Assembly: GCF_029952525.1 (NCBI RefSeq)
Contig: NZ_JASAOF010000005.1
Coordinates: forward strand, 248,001-312,000
DNA length: 64,000 nucleotides
Origin: Saccharopolyspora ipomoeae
GTDB taxonomy: Bacteria; Actinomycetota; Actinomycetes; Mycobacteriales; Pseudonocardiaceae
Direction: 5' to 3'
The first letter of the stretch is position 1, and every line of letters starts with the position of its first letter. The translations under genes and the position numbers were made by a program. Below the pieces are notes generated by a model. The model was not told where the DNA came from. It ran no database searches and saw only the letters and a list, made by a program, of their open reading frames with translations. Shown here one piece after another: positions 41,488-50,570 of this stretch.

Positions 41488-42573
41488 CTAGGACTTCTGG
41501 GGCAGGACGGCGACCAGTTGGAAGCCGCCGTCCTCGGAGGGGCCGGCGTCGAGTTCGCCGCCGGCCATCCGGATCCGCTCGGACAGGCCTTCCAGGCCCG
41601 CGCCACCGGTGAGGTCCGTGATCGGTTCGCGCGCGGCATCGGGGGCGCCGTTGGTGACCACGATGCGCAGCGCGTCGGCCCGGTTGCTCAGGTCCACCCT
41701 GATCCCGGCGCCGGGCGCGTGCTTGGAAGCGTTGGTCAGCGCCTCCTGAACGACCCGGTAGGCGGCGCGCTCGACCGCGCCCGGAACCTCGTGGTTCGCC
41801 AGCTCACCGGTCAGCTCCACGTCCACCCCGGAGGCCCGGGCCTGGCCCACCAGGTCGGAGATCGTCTGCGCCTGGCCGTCGGCCTGCGCGGTCCCCAGTC
41901 CGAGGGTCGAGCGCATCTCGCCCAACGCCTGCTTGGCCAGCCCGCGCACCCGGGTCGCGGCCTCGCGCACCGCCGGGTCGTCGCTGGTCGCGCCGAGCGC
42001 GGCGGACTCGACGGCGATGAGCGTGACGTGGTGGCCGACGGCGTCGTGGATCTCCCGGGCGATGCGGGCCCGCTCCTCGGCCCGCGCCACCTCGGCCTTG
42101 GCCTGCGCCGCGACCTCGCTGGCCGTGGCCAACCGCTGCAGGCTGTCGGCGAGCTGCTCGCGCAGCGCCACCAGCATCCCGATCGCGGCCGGGGCGCCCG
42201 CCGACAGCAGCACGAACGCCAGGGTCAGCAGGATCGAACCTGGTGTCAGCGACTGGGTGAGCAGCACCGGGGCGACCGCGACGACGCAGGTCAGCAGCAC
42301 CCACCCGGCCAGTTCTCGCAGCTGCGGGTGGACCCGGCCGACCCGGAACATCGCCACCAGGATCGCCGCCCAGCCCAGGCCACCGGCCATCGCCGGCATG
42401 CACAGCAGCACGGCCAGCCGCGGCCAGCGGTGCCGCAGCGGCAGCAGCAGCGCGGCGGCCAACCCGGAGATGACCTTGTACCCGAACGGGTCGGGCGCGG
42501 CCAGGACCGCGGCGACGGGCAGTCCGACGGCCAGGACCTCCAGGCCCCAGAACCGCAGGCGCACGCCGTTCAC
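41488..42573 (-). CDS. Sensor histidine kinase, NarL-partner (HisKA_3) type
   Basis: A 361-residue kinase with about five to six N-terminal membrane helices (residues 10-140), a short coiled coil, and the HisKA_3 box EERARIAREIHDAVGHHVTLI with the phosphorylated His. The ATPase domain has VVQEALTNASKHAPGAGI (N box) and GGAGLEGLSERI (G box). It lacks a large sensory domain, so the signal is probably perceived in or at the membrane. Its start overlaps the response regulator stop (ATGA); regulator and kinase are cotranscribed. Confidence 0.92.
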   Translation of the reverse strand: MNGVRLRFWGLEVLAVGLPVAAVLAAPDPFGYKVISGLAAALLLPLRHRWPRLAVLLCMPAMAGGLGWAAILVAMFRVGRVHPQLRELAGWVLLTCVVAVAPVLLTQSLTPGSILLTLAFVLLSAGAPAAIGMLVALREQLADSLQRLATASEVAAQAKAEVARAEERARIAREIHDAVGHHVTLIAVESAALGATSDDPAVREAATRVRGLAKQALGEMRSTLGLGTAQADGQAQTISDLVGQARASGVDVELTGELANHEVPGAVERAAYRVVQEALTNASKHAPGAGIRVDLSNRADALRIVVTNGAPDAAREPITDLTGGAGLEGLSERIRMAGGELDAGPSEDGGFQLVAVLPQKS

Positions 42574-43259
42574 CGCTCGCCCCCGACACCGGCGACGCGC
42601 TGCGCGATGAGAGCGGCCTGCACCCGGTTCTGCGCGCCCAACTTGCTCAGCACCGTCGAGACGTAGCTCTTCACGGTGGCCTCGGTGAGGCCCAGGCGAC
42701 TGCCGATGTCGGCGTTGGATCGGCCGTCGGCGAGCAGCTGCAGCACCTGGCGCTCGCGCCCGGACAGCGCCTTGACCAGGGTCTGCTCGCGGGCGTTCTC
42801 GCTGCTGGTGCGCAGCCGCGGCAGCAGGCGCGCGGTGATCCGCGGGTCGAGGACCGCACCACCGGCGGCGAGGTCCTGCACCGCGCGGACCAGCACCTCC
42901 GGCTCCGCGTCCTTGAGCAGGAAGCCCTGGGCGCCGAAGCGCAGCGCCTCGGTGACGTAGTCGTCGAGGTCGAAGGTGGTCAGCATCGCCGCTACGGGCG
43001 GTTCGGGCAGCCGCACCAGGTCCTGCAGCGCGGCGAGCCCGTCGGTGCCCGGCATCTGCACGTCGATCAGGGCGACGTGCGGGCGGTGGGCGCGCACCTC
43101 GGACAGCAGGCCGCGGCCGTCCTCGGCCTCGGCCACCACTTCGATGGTGCCGCCGCTCTCGAGCAGGACCTTGAGCCCGCGCCGCAGCATCGGCTCGTCG
43201 TCGGCCAGCACGACCCTGATCGGCGCACCGCCGTCGGTTCCCGCCACCTCTCGGTTCAC
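42570..43259 (-). CDS. NarL/LuxR-type response regulator
   Basis: A 229-residue regulator. The receiver domain (about 10-130) has VVLADDEPMLRRGLK with the acidic pocket, VALIDVQMPGTDGL with the phosphoacceptor Asp, and LLKDAEPEVL with the conserved Lys. The C-terminal LuxR helix-turn-helix has LSGRERQVLQLLADGRSNADI and GLTEATVKSYVSTVLSKLGA. It is the partner of the overlapping kinase gene. Targets are unknown; the S9 peptidase next door is a candidate only by position. Confidence 0.93.
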   Translation of the reverse strand: MNREVAGTDGGAPIRVVLADDEPMLRRGLKVLLESGGTIEVVAEAEDGRGLLSEVRAHRPHVALIDVQMPGTDGLAALQDLVRLPEPPVAAMLTTFDLDDYVTEALRFGAQGFLLKDAEPEVLVRAVQDLAAGGAVLDPRITARLLPRLRTSSENAREQTLVKALSGRERQVLQLLADGRSNADIGSRLGLTEATVKSYVSTVLSKLGAQNRVQAALIAQRVAGVGGER

Positions 43260-43330
43260 CTCCGCTGCTTCCCGAGGGTCGCCAGCAGACTAACCCGCCA
43301 CCGCCGACCCGCAGCGCACGGACCGCCGGT

Positions 43331-44764
43331 TCAGCGCTTGCCCTTGCCCTTGGCCTTCCGCTCGCGCACGCGCACCGAGATCCGCACCGGGCTGCCGACG
43401 AAGCCGAACGTCTCGCGGAACTTGCGCTCCAGGAACCGCCGGTAGCCGGCCTCCAGGAACCCGGTGGTGAACAGCACGATCGTCGGCGGCCGCGTCTGCG
43501 CCTGGGTGGCGAACATGATCTTCGGCTGGCGCCCGCCGCGCGCCGGCGGCGGGTTCGCGGCGACGAGCTCGTTGAGCCAGCCGTTGAGACGGCCGGTGGA
43601 GATCCGGGTGTCCCAGGAGTCCAGCGCGGTGCGCAGCTGGGGCGCCAGCTTCGCCACCGAGCGCCCGGTCAGCGCGGAGACGTTGACCCGCTCGGCCCAG
43701 CGCACCCGCACCAGCTCGCGGTCGATCTCCTTCTCCAGCTGGTGGCGGCGGTCCTCGTCGACCTTGTCCCACTTGTTGTAGGCCAGCACCAGCGCGCGGC
43801 CCGACTCGACCACCATCGTGATCACCCGCAGGTCCTGCTCGCTGATCGGCTCGGAGCCGTCGACGAGCACGATCGCGACCTCGGCGGCCTCGATGGCGGC
43901 CTTGGTGCGCAGCGACGCGTAGTACTCGGTGCCGCTGGCGGTCTTGACCCGCTTGCGTAGCCCGGCGGTGTCGACGAACCGCCACACCTGGCCGTCGAGC
44001 TCGACCAGCGAGTCGACCGGGTCCACGGTCGTGCCCGCGACGTCGTGCACGACCGAGCGGTCCTCGCCGGTGAGCTTGTTGAGCAGGCTGGACTTGCCGA
44101 CGTTGGGCTTGCCGACCAGCGCGACCCGGCGCGGGCCGCCGCTGGCGCCGAACACCTCGCGCGGCGTCTCCGGCAGGGCTTCGAGGACCTTGTCCAGCAG
44201 GTCGCCCGAACCGCGCCCGTGCAGACCGCTGACCGGCATCGGCTCGCCCAGGCCCAGCGACCACAGCGAGTGGACGTCGGCCACGCCGCGCTCCTCGTCG
44301 ACCTTGTTGGCGACCACGATCACCGGCCGCTTCGAGCGGCGCAGCACGCGGGCCACGGCTTCCTCGGTGGCGGTCGCGCCGACCTTGGCGTCGACGACCA
44401 GCACGATCGCGTCGGCGGTGTGCATCGCCATCTCGGCCTGCGCGGCCACCGAGCTCTGCAGGCCCTTGGCGTCGGGCTCCCAACCACCGGTGTCGACCAC
44501 CGTGAAGCGGCGGCCGTTCCACAGCGCGTCGTAGGCGACGCGGTCCCGGGTCACGCCCGGGGTGTCCTGCACGACGGCCTCACGCCGCCCCAGGAGCCGG
44601 TTGACCAGGGTGGACTTGCCCACGTTGGGGCGTCCGACCACGGCCAGCACCGGCTGCGGCTTCGGCGGGGCCTCGTCGCCCTCGGCGGCGGCCTCGTCGA
44701 ACTCCGCCCACTCGGACTCGTCGGACCACGTGCCGTCCAGGCCCTCCAGCGACTCGTCGGTCAC
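43331..44764 (-). CDS. der: Ribosome biogenesis GTPase Der (EngA)
   Basis: A 477-residue double GTPase that matures the 50S subunit. The first G domain has [33 protein letters not shown] and ANKVD. The second has [38 protein letters not shown] and YNKWDKVD. The KH-like C-terminal domain follows and ends in a Lys-rich tail. The N-terminal 35-residue acidic extension is common in actinobacteria. GTG at 44764 overlaps the acyltransferase stop by four bases, so it is translated in the cmk-plsC-der operon. Confidence 0.95.
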   Translation of the reverse strand: MTDESLEGLDGTWSDESEWAEFDEAAAEGDEAPPKPQPVLAVVGRPNVGKSTLVNRLLGRREAVVQDTPGVTRDRVAYDALWNGRRFTVVDTGGWEPDAKGLQSSVAAQAEMAMHTADAIVLVVDAKVGATATEEAVARVLRRSKRPVIVVANKVDEERGVADVHSLWSLGLGEPMPVSGLHGRGSGDLLDKVLEALPETPREVFGASGGPRRVALVGKPNVGKSSLLNKLTGEDRSVVHDVAGTTVDPVDSLVELDGQVWRFVDTAGLRKRVKTASGTEYYASLRTKAAIEAAEVAIVLVDGSEPISEQDLRVITMVVESGRALVLAYNKWDKVDEDRRHQLEKEIDRELVRVRWAERVNVSALTGRSVAKLAPQLRTALDSWDTRISTGRLNGWLNELVAANPPPARGGRQPKIMFATQAQTRPPTIVLFTTGFLEAGYRRFLERKFRETFGFVGSPVRISVRVRERKAKGKGKR

Positions 44765-45432
44765 GCTCGTTTACCTCTCACATCGTCTTCGGTCCGGTCG
44801 GCGACCAGCCGATCCAACTCGGCGATCAGCTCGACCAGTTCGGTGCGCACGGTGTCGGTCGCCGCCACCAGCCCGGCGCGGCCCTTGCCGCCCGCCGGGG
44901 AAATCGGCTCCCCGAACAACACGTCGATCCTGGGTAACAGCCTACGGCCCGACCCTTCGGGTCGTCGGGTGCCCCGGCAGGCCACCGGCAGGATCTGGGC
45001 GCCCGAGGCGCGCGCCAGCCACGCGGCCCCGTGCTGGGCGTTGTCGACGTCGCCGGAACCGCGGGTGCCCTCGGGGAACACCCCGACCAGCCCGCCGCCC
45101 TTGAGCACGCGCACGGCCGCGAGCAGCGGGGTGCGGTCGGGTTCGCCGCGGCGGACGCCGATCTGCCCGATGCGGGTCAGGAACCAGCCCAGCGCGCCCT
45201 TGAACATCTCCTGCTTGATCAGGAACACCGCCGGGCGCGGCACCATTCCCAGCAGCAGCGGGCCGTCCAGCAGGGAGCTGTGGTTGGCCACCAGCACGAC
45301 CGGGCCGGTGCGCGGCACCCGGTCGGCGCCGTGGACCTTCACCCGGAACGGCAGGCGCAGCGGGCGCCGCGAGATCCACTGGCCGACCCGGTGCAGCCAC
45401 GGCCAGGAACCGTCGGGGAGCTGCTCGCTCAC
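44761..45432 (-). CDS. PlsC-like lysophospholipid acyltransferase
   Basis: A 223-residue 1-acylglycerol-3-phosphate acyltransferase family protein. [15 protein letters not shown] is the catalytic H-x4-D motif, [17 protein letters not shown] follows, and [10 protein letters not shown] is the acyl-acceptor motif. A short hydrophobic N-terminal part lies on the membrane. It would transfer an acyl chain to a lysophospholipid. Its place between cmk and der is common in actinobacteria. The overlaps at both ends are four bases. Confidence 0.88.
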   Translation of the reverse strand: MSEQLPDGSWPWLHRVGQWISRRPLRLPFRVKVHGADRVPRTGPVVLVANHSSLLDGPLLLGMVPRPAVFLIKQEMFKGALGWFLTRIGQIGVRRGEPDRTPLLAAVRVLKGGGLVGVFPEGTRGSGDVDNAQHGAAWLARASGAQILPVACRGTRRPEGSGRRLLPRIDVLFGEPISPAGGKGRAGLVAATDTVRTELVELIAELDRLVADRTEDDVRGKRA

Positions 45433-46151
45433 ACCGCACCTCCGTCGCCGGTCACGAGCCCGCGCGATTCCACGAGCTTGATGAGCTGTTCGAGGACCCC
45501 GTGGATGTCGAGGTCGGTGCTGTCGACCTCCACCGCGTCATCGGCCTGGCGCAGCGGCGCGACCTTGCGGCCGGAGTCCAGGGCGTCGCGGCGCTGCACG
45601 TCGGCGTGCGTGCTGCGCAGGTCGCTCCGCCTCCCGTCGGAGGCGTCCTGGGCGGTGCGGCGCGCGGCCCGCGCCTCGGCGGAGGCCGTCAGGTACACCT
45701 TCAGTCCCGCGTCCGGCACCACGACGGTGCCGATGTCGCGGCCCTCGACGACCATGCCGCCCGGCTCGGTCATCGCCCGGCCGATCAGCTCCCGCTGCAG
45801 CGCCACCAGCAGCTCGCGGACCTCGGCGACCGCCGAGACCGCCGACACCGCGCCGGTGACCTCCGGGCCCCGGATCTCGCCCTCGACCTCGGCCCCGTCC
45901 AGCCGCACGCCGGGAGCCAGCGGGTCGGTGCCCATGCTCAGCTCGGCGGCCCGGGCCACCCGGGTCACCTCGACGGCGTCGGCCGGGTCGACCCCGGCGC
46001 GCAGCACCGCGAGCGTCACCGCCCGGTACATGGCACCGGTGTCGAGGTAGGTCGCGCCGAGCGCCGCCGCCAACTTCCTGGACACCGTGGACTTGCCGGT
46101 GCCCGACGGTCCGTCGAGAGCCACCACTCCGCGAAGCCTGGCCTGCGCCAC
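45429..46151 (-). CDS. cmk: Cytidylate kinase
   Basis: A 240-residue (d)CMP kinase. GVVALDGPSGTGKSTVSRKLA is the P loop, TYLDTGAMYRAVT the CMP-binding segment, VVEGRDIGTVVVPDA the central motif and LTASAEARAARR the lid side, with the insert domain of bacterial Cmk. It phosphorylates CMP and dCMP for nucleotide recycling. GTG at 46151 follows GGGGAGG; the longer frame to 46229 lacks a ribosome site. It starts the operon cmk-plsC-der. Confidence 0.94.
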   Translation of the reverse strand: MAQARLRGVVALDGPSGTGKSTVSRKLAAALGATYLDTGAMYRAVTLAVLRAGVDPADAVEVTRVARAAELSMGTDPLAPGVRLDGAEVEGEIRGPEVTGAVSAVSAVAEVRELLVALQRELIGRAMTEPGGMVVEGRDIGTVVVPDAGLKVYLTASAEARAARRTAQDASDGRRSDLRSTHADVQRRDALDSGRKVAPLRQADDAVEVDSTDLDIHGVLEQLIKLVESRGLVTGDGGAV

Positions 46152-46320
46152 GTCGCCGTTCCTCCCCGCATCACGTGCACGGCCCCGGCGGGTCGCCGGA
46201 ACCAACGAACCATTCTGCCTGGCCGCCACGCGGTGGTCGGCATCGCACCCGGTTGCGGATCGGAACCGGACCGAGACCGCGAGAACGCCGGGCGGATCTA
46301 GGAATACGGGTCCAGACCTT

Positions 46321-46336
46321 TAGGGTTAAAAGGGTG
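46321..46336 (+). promoter_or_regulatory. Leaderless -10/start of the antiporter regulatory gene
   Basis: TAGGGT (46321-46326) is followed by seven bases and GTG (46334). That places the transcription start at or next to the codon, as in actinobacterial leaderless mRNAs. The same spacing occurs before the NUDIX and recN genes. No good -35 is seen. Confidence 0.55.
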
Positions 46337-46816
46337 GACGTAACTGTGACTCCGCTGCCGGGGCTCGGCACGCGCCAGGACTTCACCACCGGATCCGGTC
46401 ACCGCGTCGGGGTGATCACCTACCGGGACGGTCGCTTCGAGCTGATCGTCTCCGACCACGAGGACCCGGACAAGGTCGCCGCCTCGGTGGAGCTGTCCAG
46501 CACCGAGACCAGCACGCTGGCCGGGCTGCTGGGGGCTCCGCAGCTGGTGGCCAAGCTCTCCGAGCAGCAGCGGGAGGTCGCCGGGGTGACCACCTGGCAG
46601 CTGCCGGTGCCCGCCGGTTCGCCCTACGCGGGACGGGAGCTCGGCGACACCGAGATGCGCACCCGCACCTCGGTGTCGATCGTCGCGGTGGTCCGCGACG
46701 GCGTCGTCCACCCGTCACCGCGGCCGGACTTCGTCTTCGCCTCCGGCGACCTGGTCGTCGTGGTGGGCACGGCCGACGGGCTGCGCGCGGCCGAGGAGAT
46801 CCTCGCCCGGGGCTGA
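46334..46816 (+). CDS. Cation:proton antiporter regulatory subunit (KhtT-like, RCK_C)
   Basis: A 160-residue cytoplasmic protein. The N-terminal half (VDVTVTPLPGLGTRQDF, with TGSGHRVGVITYRDGR) matches KhtT/AmhT regulators. The C-terminal TrkA_C domain (about 85-158) has SIVAVVRDGVVHPSPRPDFVFASGDLVVVVG. KhtT partners gate K+ efflux by KhtU in response to ligand or pH. The antiporter gene follows 55 bp later. The pair interrupts the cmk-rluB neighbourhood in the opposite orientation. Confidence 0.88.
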   Translation: MDVTVTPLPGLGTRQDFTTGSGHRVGVITYRDGRFELIVSDHEDPDKVAASVELSSTETSTLAGLLGAPQLVAKLSEQQREVAGVTTWQLPVPAGSPYAGRELGDTEMRTRTSVSIVAVVRDGVVHPSPRPDFVFASGDLVVVVGTADGLRAAEEILARG

Positions 46817-46871
46817 GGAGGATCGCGACCGTCACAACTCCATACGCAGGGAACACGCGAGAGGAAACACG

Positions 46872-48047
46872 GTGCACGACACGGCGATCTCCCTTATCGA
46901 GCTGGGAGCGGTGTTCTTCGGTCTCGGCATCCTCGGGAGGCTCGCGTGGAAGATCGGGATATCCCCGATCCCGCTGTACCTGCTGGGCGGGGTCGCGTTC
47001 GGCACCGGCGGCCTGATCCCGCTGCACGGCATCCAGCCGTTCACCCACATCGCCTCCGAGATCGGCGTGGTGCTCCTGCTGCTCCTGCTCGGGCTGGAGT
47101 ACTCCGCGGGCGAGCTGGTCACCGGCCTGCGCCGCTCGTGGCTGGCGGGCGTGATCGACATCGTGCTCAACGCCGCCCCGGGCGCCCTGGTGGCCCTGGC
47201 GCTGGGCTGGGGACCGATCGGGGCGCTGGCGATGGCCGGTGTCACCTACATCTCCTCGTCGGGCATCGTCGCCAAGGTGCTCGGCGACCTGGGCAGGCTC
47301 GGTAACCGCGAAACCCCGGTGATCCTGTCGATCCTGGTCTTCGAAGACCTCGCGATGGCCGTCTACCTGCCGATCCTCACCGCCCTGCTGGCGGGGGTGA
47401 GCTTCGTCGGCGGGCTGACCGCCGTCGGCATCTCGCTGCTGGTGATCACCGTCGTGCTGGTGATCGCGCTGCGCTTCGGCAAGTACGTCTCGGCGATCGT
47501 CGACAGCCCCGATCCCGAGGTGTTCCTGCTGCGCCTGCTCGGCGCCGCGCTGCTGGTCGCCGGGCTGGCCTCGGAGCTGCAGGTCTCGGCCGCGGTCGGC
47601 TCGTTCCTGCTGGGCATCGCGATCTCCGGGTCCACCGCGCAGAACGCGACCCGGATGCTGGAGCCGCTGCGCGACCTGTTCGCCGCGGTGTTCTTCGTCG
47701 TCTTCGGCCTCAACACCGACCCGGAGCTGATCCCGCCGGTGCTGCCGGTCGCGCTGGGCCTGGCCGTGCTGACCGTCCTGACGAAGGTGCTCACCGGCTG
47801 GATCGCGGCCCGCATGCAGGGCGTGGCGCGGATGGGTCGGCTGCGCGCGGGCGCCGCGCTGGTGGCGCGCGGCGAGTTCTCCATCGTCATCGCGGGTCTG
47901 GCGGTGTCCTCCGGCGCGGTGAACGGCGAGATGGCGGCCCTGTCCACCGCCTACGTGCTGCTCATGGCGATCCTCGGACCGGTCGCCGCTCGCGTCGTGG
48001 AACCCCTGGCCCGCGCGGTGCTGACCCGCAAGCCCCAGGCGGCCTGA
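46872..48047 (+). CDS. CPA2 monovalent cation:proton antiporter (KhtU-like)
   Basis: A 391-residue membrane antiporter with about 12 helices. LGRLAWKIGISPIPLYLLGG opens the first half, LLLLLLGLEYS follows, TYISSSGIVAKVL forms the unwound ion site, and VFEDLAMAVYLP holds the Glu-Asp typical of CPA2 exchangers. There is no C-terminal RCK domain; the separate KhtT-like protein provides it. It would expel K+ (or Na+) in exchange for H+. GTG at 46872 follows AGAGGAAA. Confidence 0.9.
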   Translation: MHDTAISLIELGAVFFGLGILGRLAWKIGISPIPLYLLGGVAFGTGGLIPLHGIQPFTHIASEIGVVLLLLLLGLEYSAGELVTGLRRSWLAGVIDIVLNAAPGALVALALGWGPIGALAMAGVTYISSSGIVAKVLGDLGRLGNRETPVILSILVFEDLAMAVYLPILTALLAGVSFVGGLTAVGISLLVITVVLVIALRFGKYVSAIVDSPDPEVFLLRLLGAALLVAGLASELQVSAAVGSFLLGIAISGSTAQNATRMLEPLRDLFAAVFFVVFGLNTDPELIPPVLPVALGLAVLTVLTKVLTGWIAARMQGVARMGRLRAGAALVARGEFSIVIAGLAVSSGAVNGEMAALSTAYVLLMAILGPVAARVVEPLARAVLTRKPQAA

Positions 48048-48054
48048 GATGCGC

Positions 48055-48092
48055 GGAAGCCGCGGTCGGGAGCGTTCCCGGCCGCGGCTTCC
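48055..48092. terminator. Bidirectional hairpin between the antiporter and rluB genes
   Basis: Arms 48055-48071 and 48076-48092 pair over 17 bp (one G-T) around GCGT. It fills the gap between the two converging stops. No T tract follows. Confidence 0.75.
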
Positions 48093-48107
48093 GACGTTCT
48101 CAGCGCG

Positions 48108-48881
48108 TCACATGCCGACGATCTTGTACAGCGAGCTGATCTCCTGGCGGTTGAGCGGCCGGATGGCGCCCTGCCGCTCGGTGGTGAGCTGGACGTCGCC
48201 GATGCGGGTGCGCACCAGGCGCTGCACCGGGTGGCCGACGTGCTTGAGCAGCCGGCGAACGATGCGCTTGCGGCCCTCGTGCAGCACGATCTCGACCAGC
48301 GCTCGGTTCTGGTTCTGGTCGACCAGCTTGAAGCGGTCCACCTTCACCGGACCGTCGTCGAGCTCCACGCCCTCCTTCAACCGCTGCCCGAGGTCCTTCG
48401 GGATGGGCCCGAGCACCTCGGCCATGTAGGTCTTGCGGACCTTGTAGGACGGGTGCATCAGCCGGTTGGCGAGCTCGCCGTCGTTGGTGATCAGCAGCAG
48501 GCCCTCGGTGTCCTGGTCCAGGCGGCCCACGTGGAACAGCTTGCCCTGGCGTTCCCGCAGGTAGTCACCGATGCACGGACGGCCCTTGTCGTCGGACATG
48601 GTGCACAGGATCCCGGCGGGCTTGTTCAGCAGCAGGTGCGTCAGGTTGTTGTTGACCATGATGCGGCTGCCGTCGACGTGGATGACCGCGGTCTCCGGGT
48701 CGACGCGGCGGCCCAGCTCCATGACGACCTCGCCGTCGACCTCGATGCGGCCCTCGACGATCATCTCCTCGGCGGCCCGCCGCGACGCGACACCGGCCTG
48801 CGACAGCACCTTCTGCAACCGCACCCCCTCTTCGCTGGGGTGCTTCGCGGCACTGGACGGGGAACGGCGTTCAGACGTCAT
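48108..48881 (-). CDS. RluB-type 23S rRNA pseudouridine synthase
   Basis: A 257-residue enzyme. An S4 RNA-binding domain (RLQKVLSQAGVASRRAAEEMI) is followed by the RsuA/RluB catalytic core: LLNKPAGILCT, then GRLDQDTEGLLLITNDG with the catalytic Asp, and HEGRKRIVRRLLKHVGHPV at the C-terminus. It isomerises a uridine in the 50S subunit RNA (by family, U2605). The start lies 11 bases inside the scpB end. The scpA-scpB-rluB order is conserved in actinobacteria. Confidence 0.92.
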   Translation of the reverse strand: MTSERRSPSSAAKHPSEEGVRLQKVLSQAGVASRRAAEEMIVEGRIEVDGEVVMELGRRVDPETAVIHVDGSRIMVNNNLTHLLLNKPAGILCTMSDDKGRPCIGDYLRERQGKLFHVGRLDQDTEGLLLITNDGELANRLMHPSYKVRKTYMAEVLGPIPKDLGQRLKEGVELDDGPVKVDRFKLVDQNQNRALVEIVLHEGRKRIVRRLLKHVGHPVQRLVRTRIGDVQLTTERQGAIRPLNRQEISSLYKIVGM

Positions 48882-49623
48882 CGATCGAATCCACTTCGGG
48901 CAACAGGGGTGCGAGCGGCGGCAGGTCCTTGAGCGACGACAGCCCCAGCCGCTCCAGGAACAGCTCGGTCGTGCAGTACAGGATGCCGCCCGTCTCCGGG
49001 TCGGTGCCGGCCTCACCGATCAGGCCGCGCCCCACCAGGGTACGGATGACCCCGTCCACGTTCACACCCCGTACCGCCGCGACCCGCGAGCGCGTCACCG
49101 GCTGCCGGTAGGCGATCACCGCGAGAGTCTCCAGCGCAGCCCGGGTCAGCTTGGTCCGCTGCCCGTCGAGCAGGTAGCGCTCGACGTAGCCCGCGTACTT
49201 CTCCCGCGAGTAGAACCGCCAGCCGTCGCCGACGTAGCGCAGGTCGATGCCGCGCTCGCTCTCGGCGTAGCCCTCGGACAACCGCCGCAGCGAGCCGCGC
49301 ACCCGTCCCACGGGCTGCTCCAGCGTGTCGGCCAGCAGCTCCTCTCCCGCGGGCACGTCCACCACCAGCAGCAACGCCTCCAGCGCGGCGTCCAGCTCGG
49401 AGTCCTCCGTCAGATCCGGAGCCCCCGACACCTCCACGGCGTCGTCCCCGGCACCCTCGCCCTGATCACCGGGGGTTCCGGCGGAAACCGCATCCGGCTC
49501 AGCGGCTCCGGTCGGCTCCGCCACCTCGTCGGCCTCCGGTGGGAAGGACGTTTCAGTCGAAACCTCGCCGTTGCTCTCGGGGACGGAGGTCCCAGCGGGA
49601 ACCTCGGATTCCTCGGCGGGCAT
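48871..49623 (-). CDS. scpB: Segregation and condensation protein B
   Basis: A 250-residue winged-helix partner of ScpA in the SMC complex, which compacts and segregates the chromosome. The core begins near residue 75 (ELDAALEALLLVVDVPAGEE), with LTRAALETLAVIAYRQPVTR and RSRVAAVRGVNVDGVIRTLV typical of ScpB, and ends LPPLAPLLPEVD. The first about 70 residues are acidic, low complexity and absent from shorter homologues. The start overlaps the scpA stop by one base (TGATG). Confidence 0.93.
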   Translation of the reverse strand: MPAEESEVPAGTSVPESNGEVSTETSFPPEADEVAEPTGAAEPDAVSAGTPGDQGEGAGDDAVEVSGAPDLTEDSELDAALEALLLVVDVPAGEELLADTLEQPVGRVRGSLRRLSEGYAESERGIDLRYVGDGWRFYSREKYAGYVERYLLDGQRTKLTRAALETLAVIAYRQPVTRSRVAAVRGVNVDGVIRTLVGRGLIGEAGTDPETGGILYCTTELFLERLGLSSLKDLPPLAPLLPEVDSIDDV

Positions 49624-50570
49624 CAGCCGTACTCCTCCTCTTCCTGGTTGGCGCGCTGCTCCTCGGCCTCGGCTCGGGCCTGGTCGAGCGAGCCGCCGAC
49701 CCAGGTCACCTGCAGCTCGCCGAGCGGGCTGTCCTGCTCGAACTGCAGCACCTTCTCCCGGTACAGCTCCAGCAGCGCCAGGAACCGGGCCACCACCTCG
49801 ACCGTGTGCCCGCAGTCCGACACCAGCTCGGTGAAGGTCAGCGTGCCCTTCTCGGCCAGCCGCACCCGCAGCAGCGCCGCGTGCTCGCGCACCGAGACGC
49901 CGTGCTGGTGGATGTGGTCCAGCGACACCGTCGGCGGCGGTTTCGGCCGGAACACCGAGGCGGCGATCTCGGCGAACCGCTGCGGGTCGACGCCGATCAC
50001 CACCTCCGGCAGCAGGTTCTCGTAGCGCTCCTCCACCGACACCGAACGCGGGTAGCGGCGCAGCGCACCGGCCTCCAGCTCGCCGAACAGCGCCGCCACC
50101 TGCTTGTAGGCGCGGTACTGCAGCAGCCGCGCGAACAGCAGGTCGCGGGCCTCCAGCAGCGCGAGGTCGGCCTCGTCCTCGACCTCGGCGGCGGGCAGCA
50201 GCCGCGCGGCCTTGAGGTCCAGCAGCGTCGCGGCGACCACCAGGAACTCGGTGGTCTCGTCGAGGTCCCACTGCTCGCCGAGCGCGCGGGTGTAGGCGAT
50301 GAACTCGTCGGTGACCTTGTGCAGCGCCACCTCGGTGACGTCGAGCTCGTGCGCCGAGATCAGCTGCAGCAGCAGGTCGAACGGTCCCTCGAAGTTCTCC
50401 AGCCGCACGGTGAACTTGCCGTCACCGGACTGCTCCTCGGGTGCGACTAACGGCGAATCCTGCTGCGCTGCGTCGGTCCCGGCGCCGGAGGGCGCGAGTT
50501 CGGCCCCTGCGTCGGAGGGCGCGAATTCGGCCCCAGCGCCGGAGGGCGCGGGTTGTGCGGCATCGGTCAC
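49623..50570 (-). CDS. scpA: Segregation and condensation protein A
   Basis: A 315-residue kleisin that bridges SMC heads. FTVRLENFEGPFDLLLQLIS is the N-terminal SMC-binding region, TDEFIAYTRALGEQ and DLKAARLLPA follow, and VSLDHIHQHGVSVREHAALLR with FLALLELYREKVLQFEQD forms the C-terminal winged helix. The first about 45 residues are a repeated Ala/Pro/Ser/Gly tract from a 27-bp DNA repeat. The start overlaps the small upstream gene by four bases. Confidence 0.93.
   Translation of the reverse strand: MTDAAQPAPSGAGAEFAPSDAGAELAPSGAGTDAAQQDSPLVAPEEQSGDGKFTVRLENFEGPFDLLLQLISAHELDVTEVALHKVTDEFIAYTRALGEQWDLDETTEFLVVAATLLDLKAARLLPAAEVEDEADLALLEARDLLFARLLQYRAYKQVAALFGELEAGALRRYPRSVSVEERYENLLPEVVIGVDPQRFAEIAASVFRPKPPPTVSLDHIHQHGVSVREHAALLRVRLAEKGTLTFTELVSDCGHTVEVVARFLALLELYREKVLQFEQDSPLGELQVTWVGGSLDQARAEAEEQRANQEEEEYG
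50481..50561. repeat. 27-bp tandem repeat at the scpA start
   Basis: Three units (50481-50507, 50508-50534, 50535-50561) sharing a GGAGGGCGCG core encode the Ala/Pro/Ser/Gly extension of ScpA in frame. Copy number could change the extension length without loss of frame. Confidence 0.75.
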
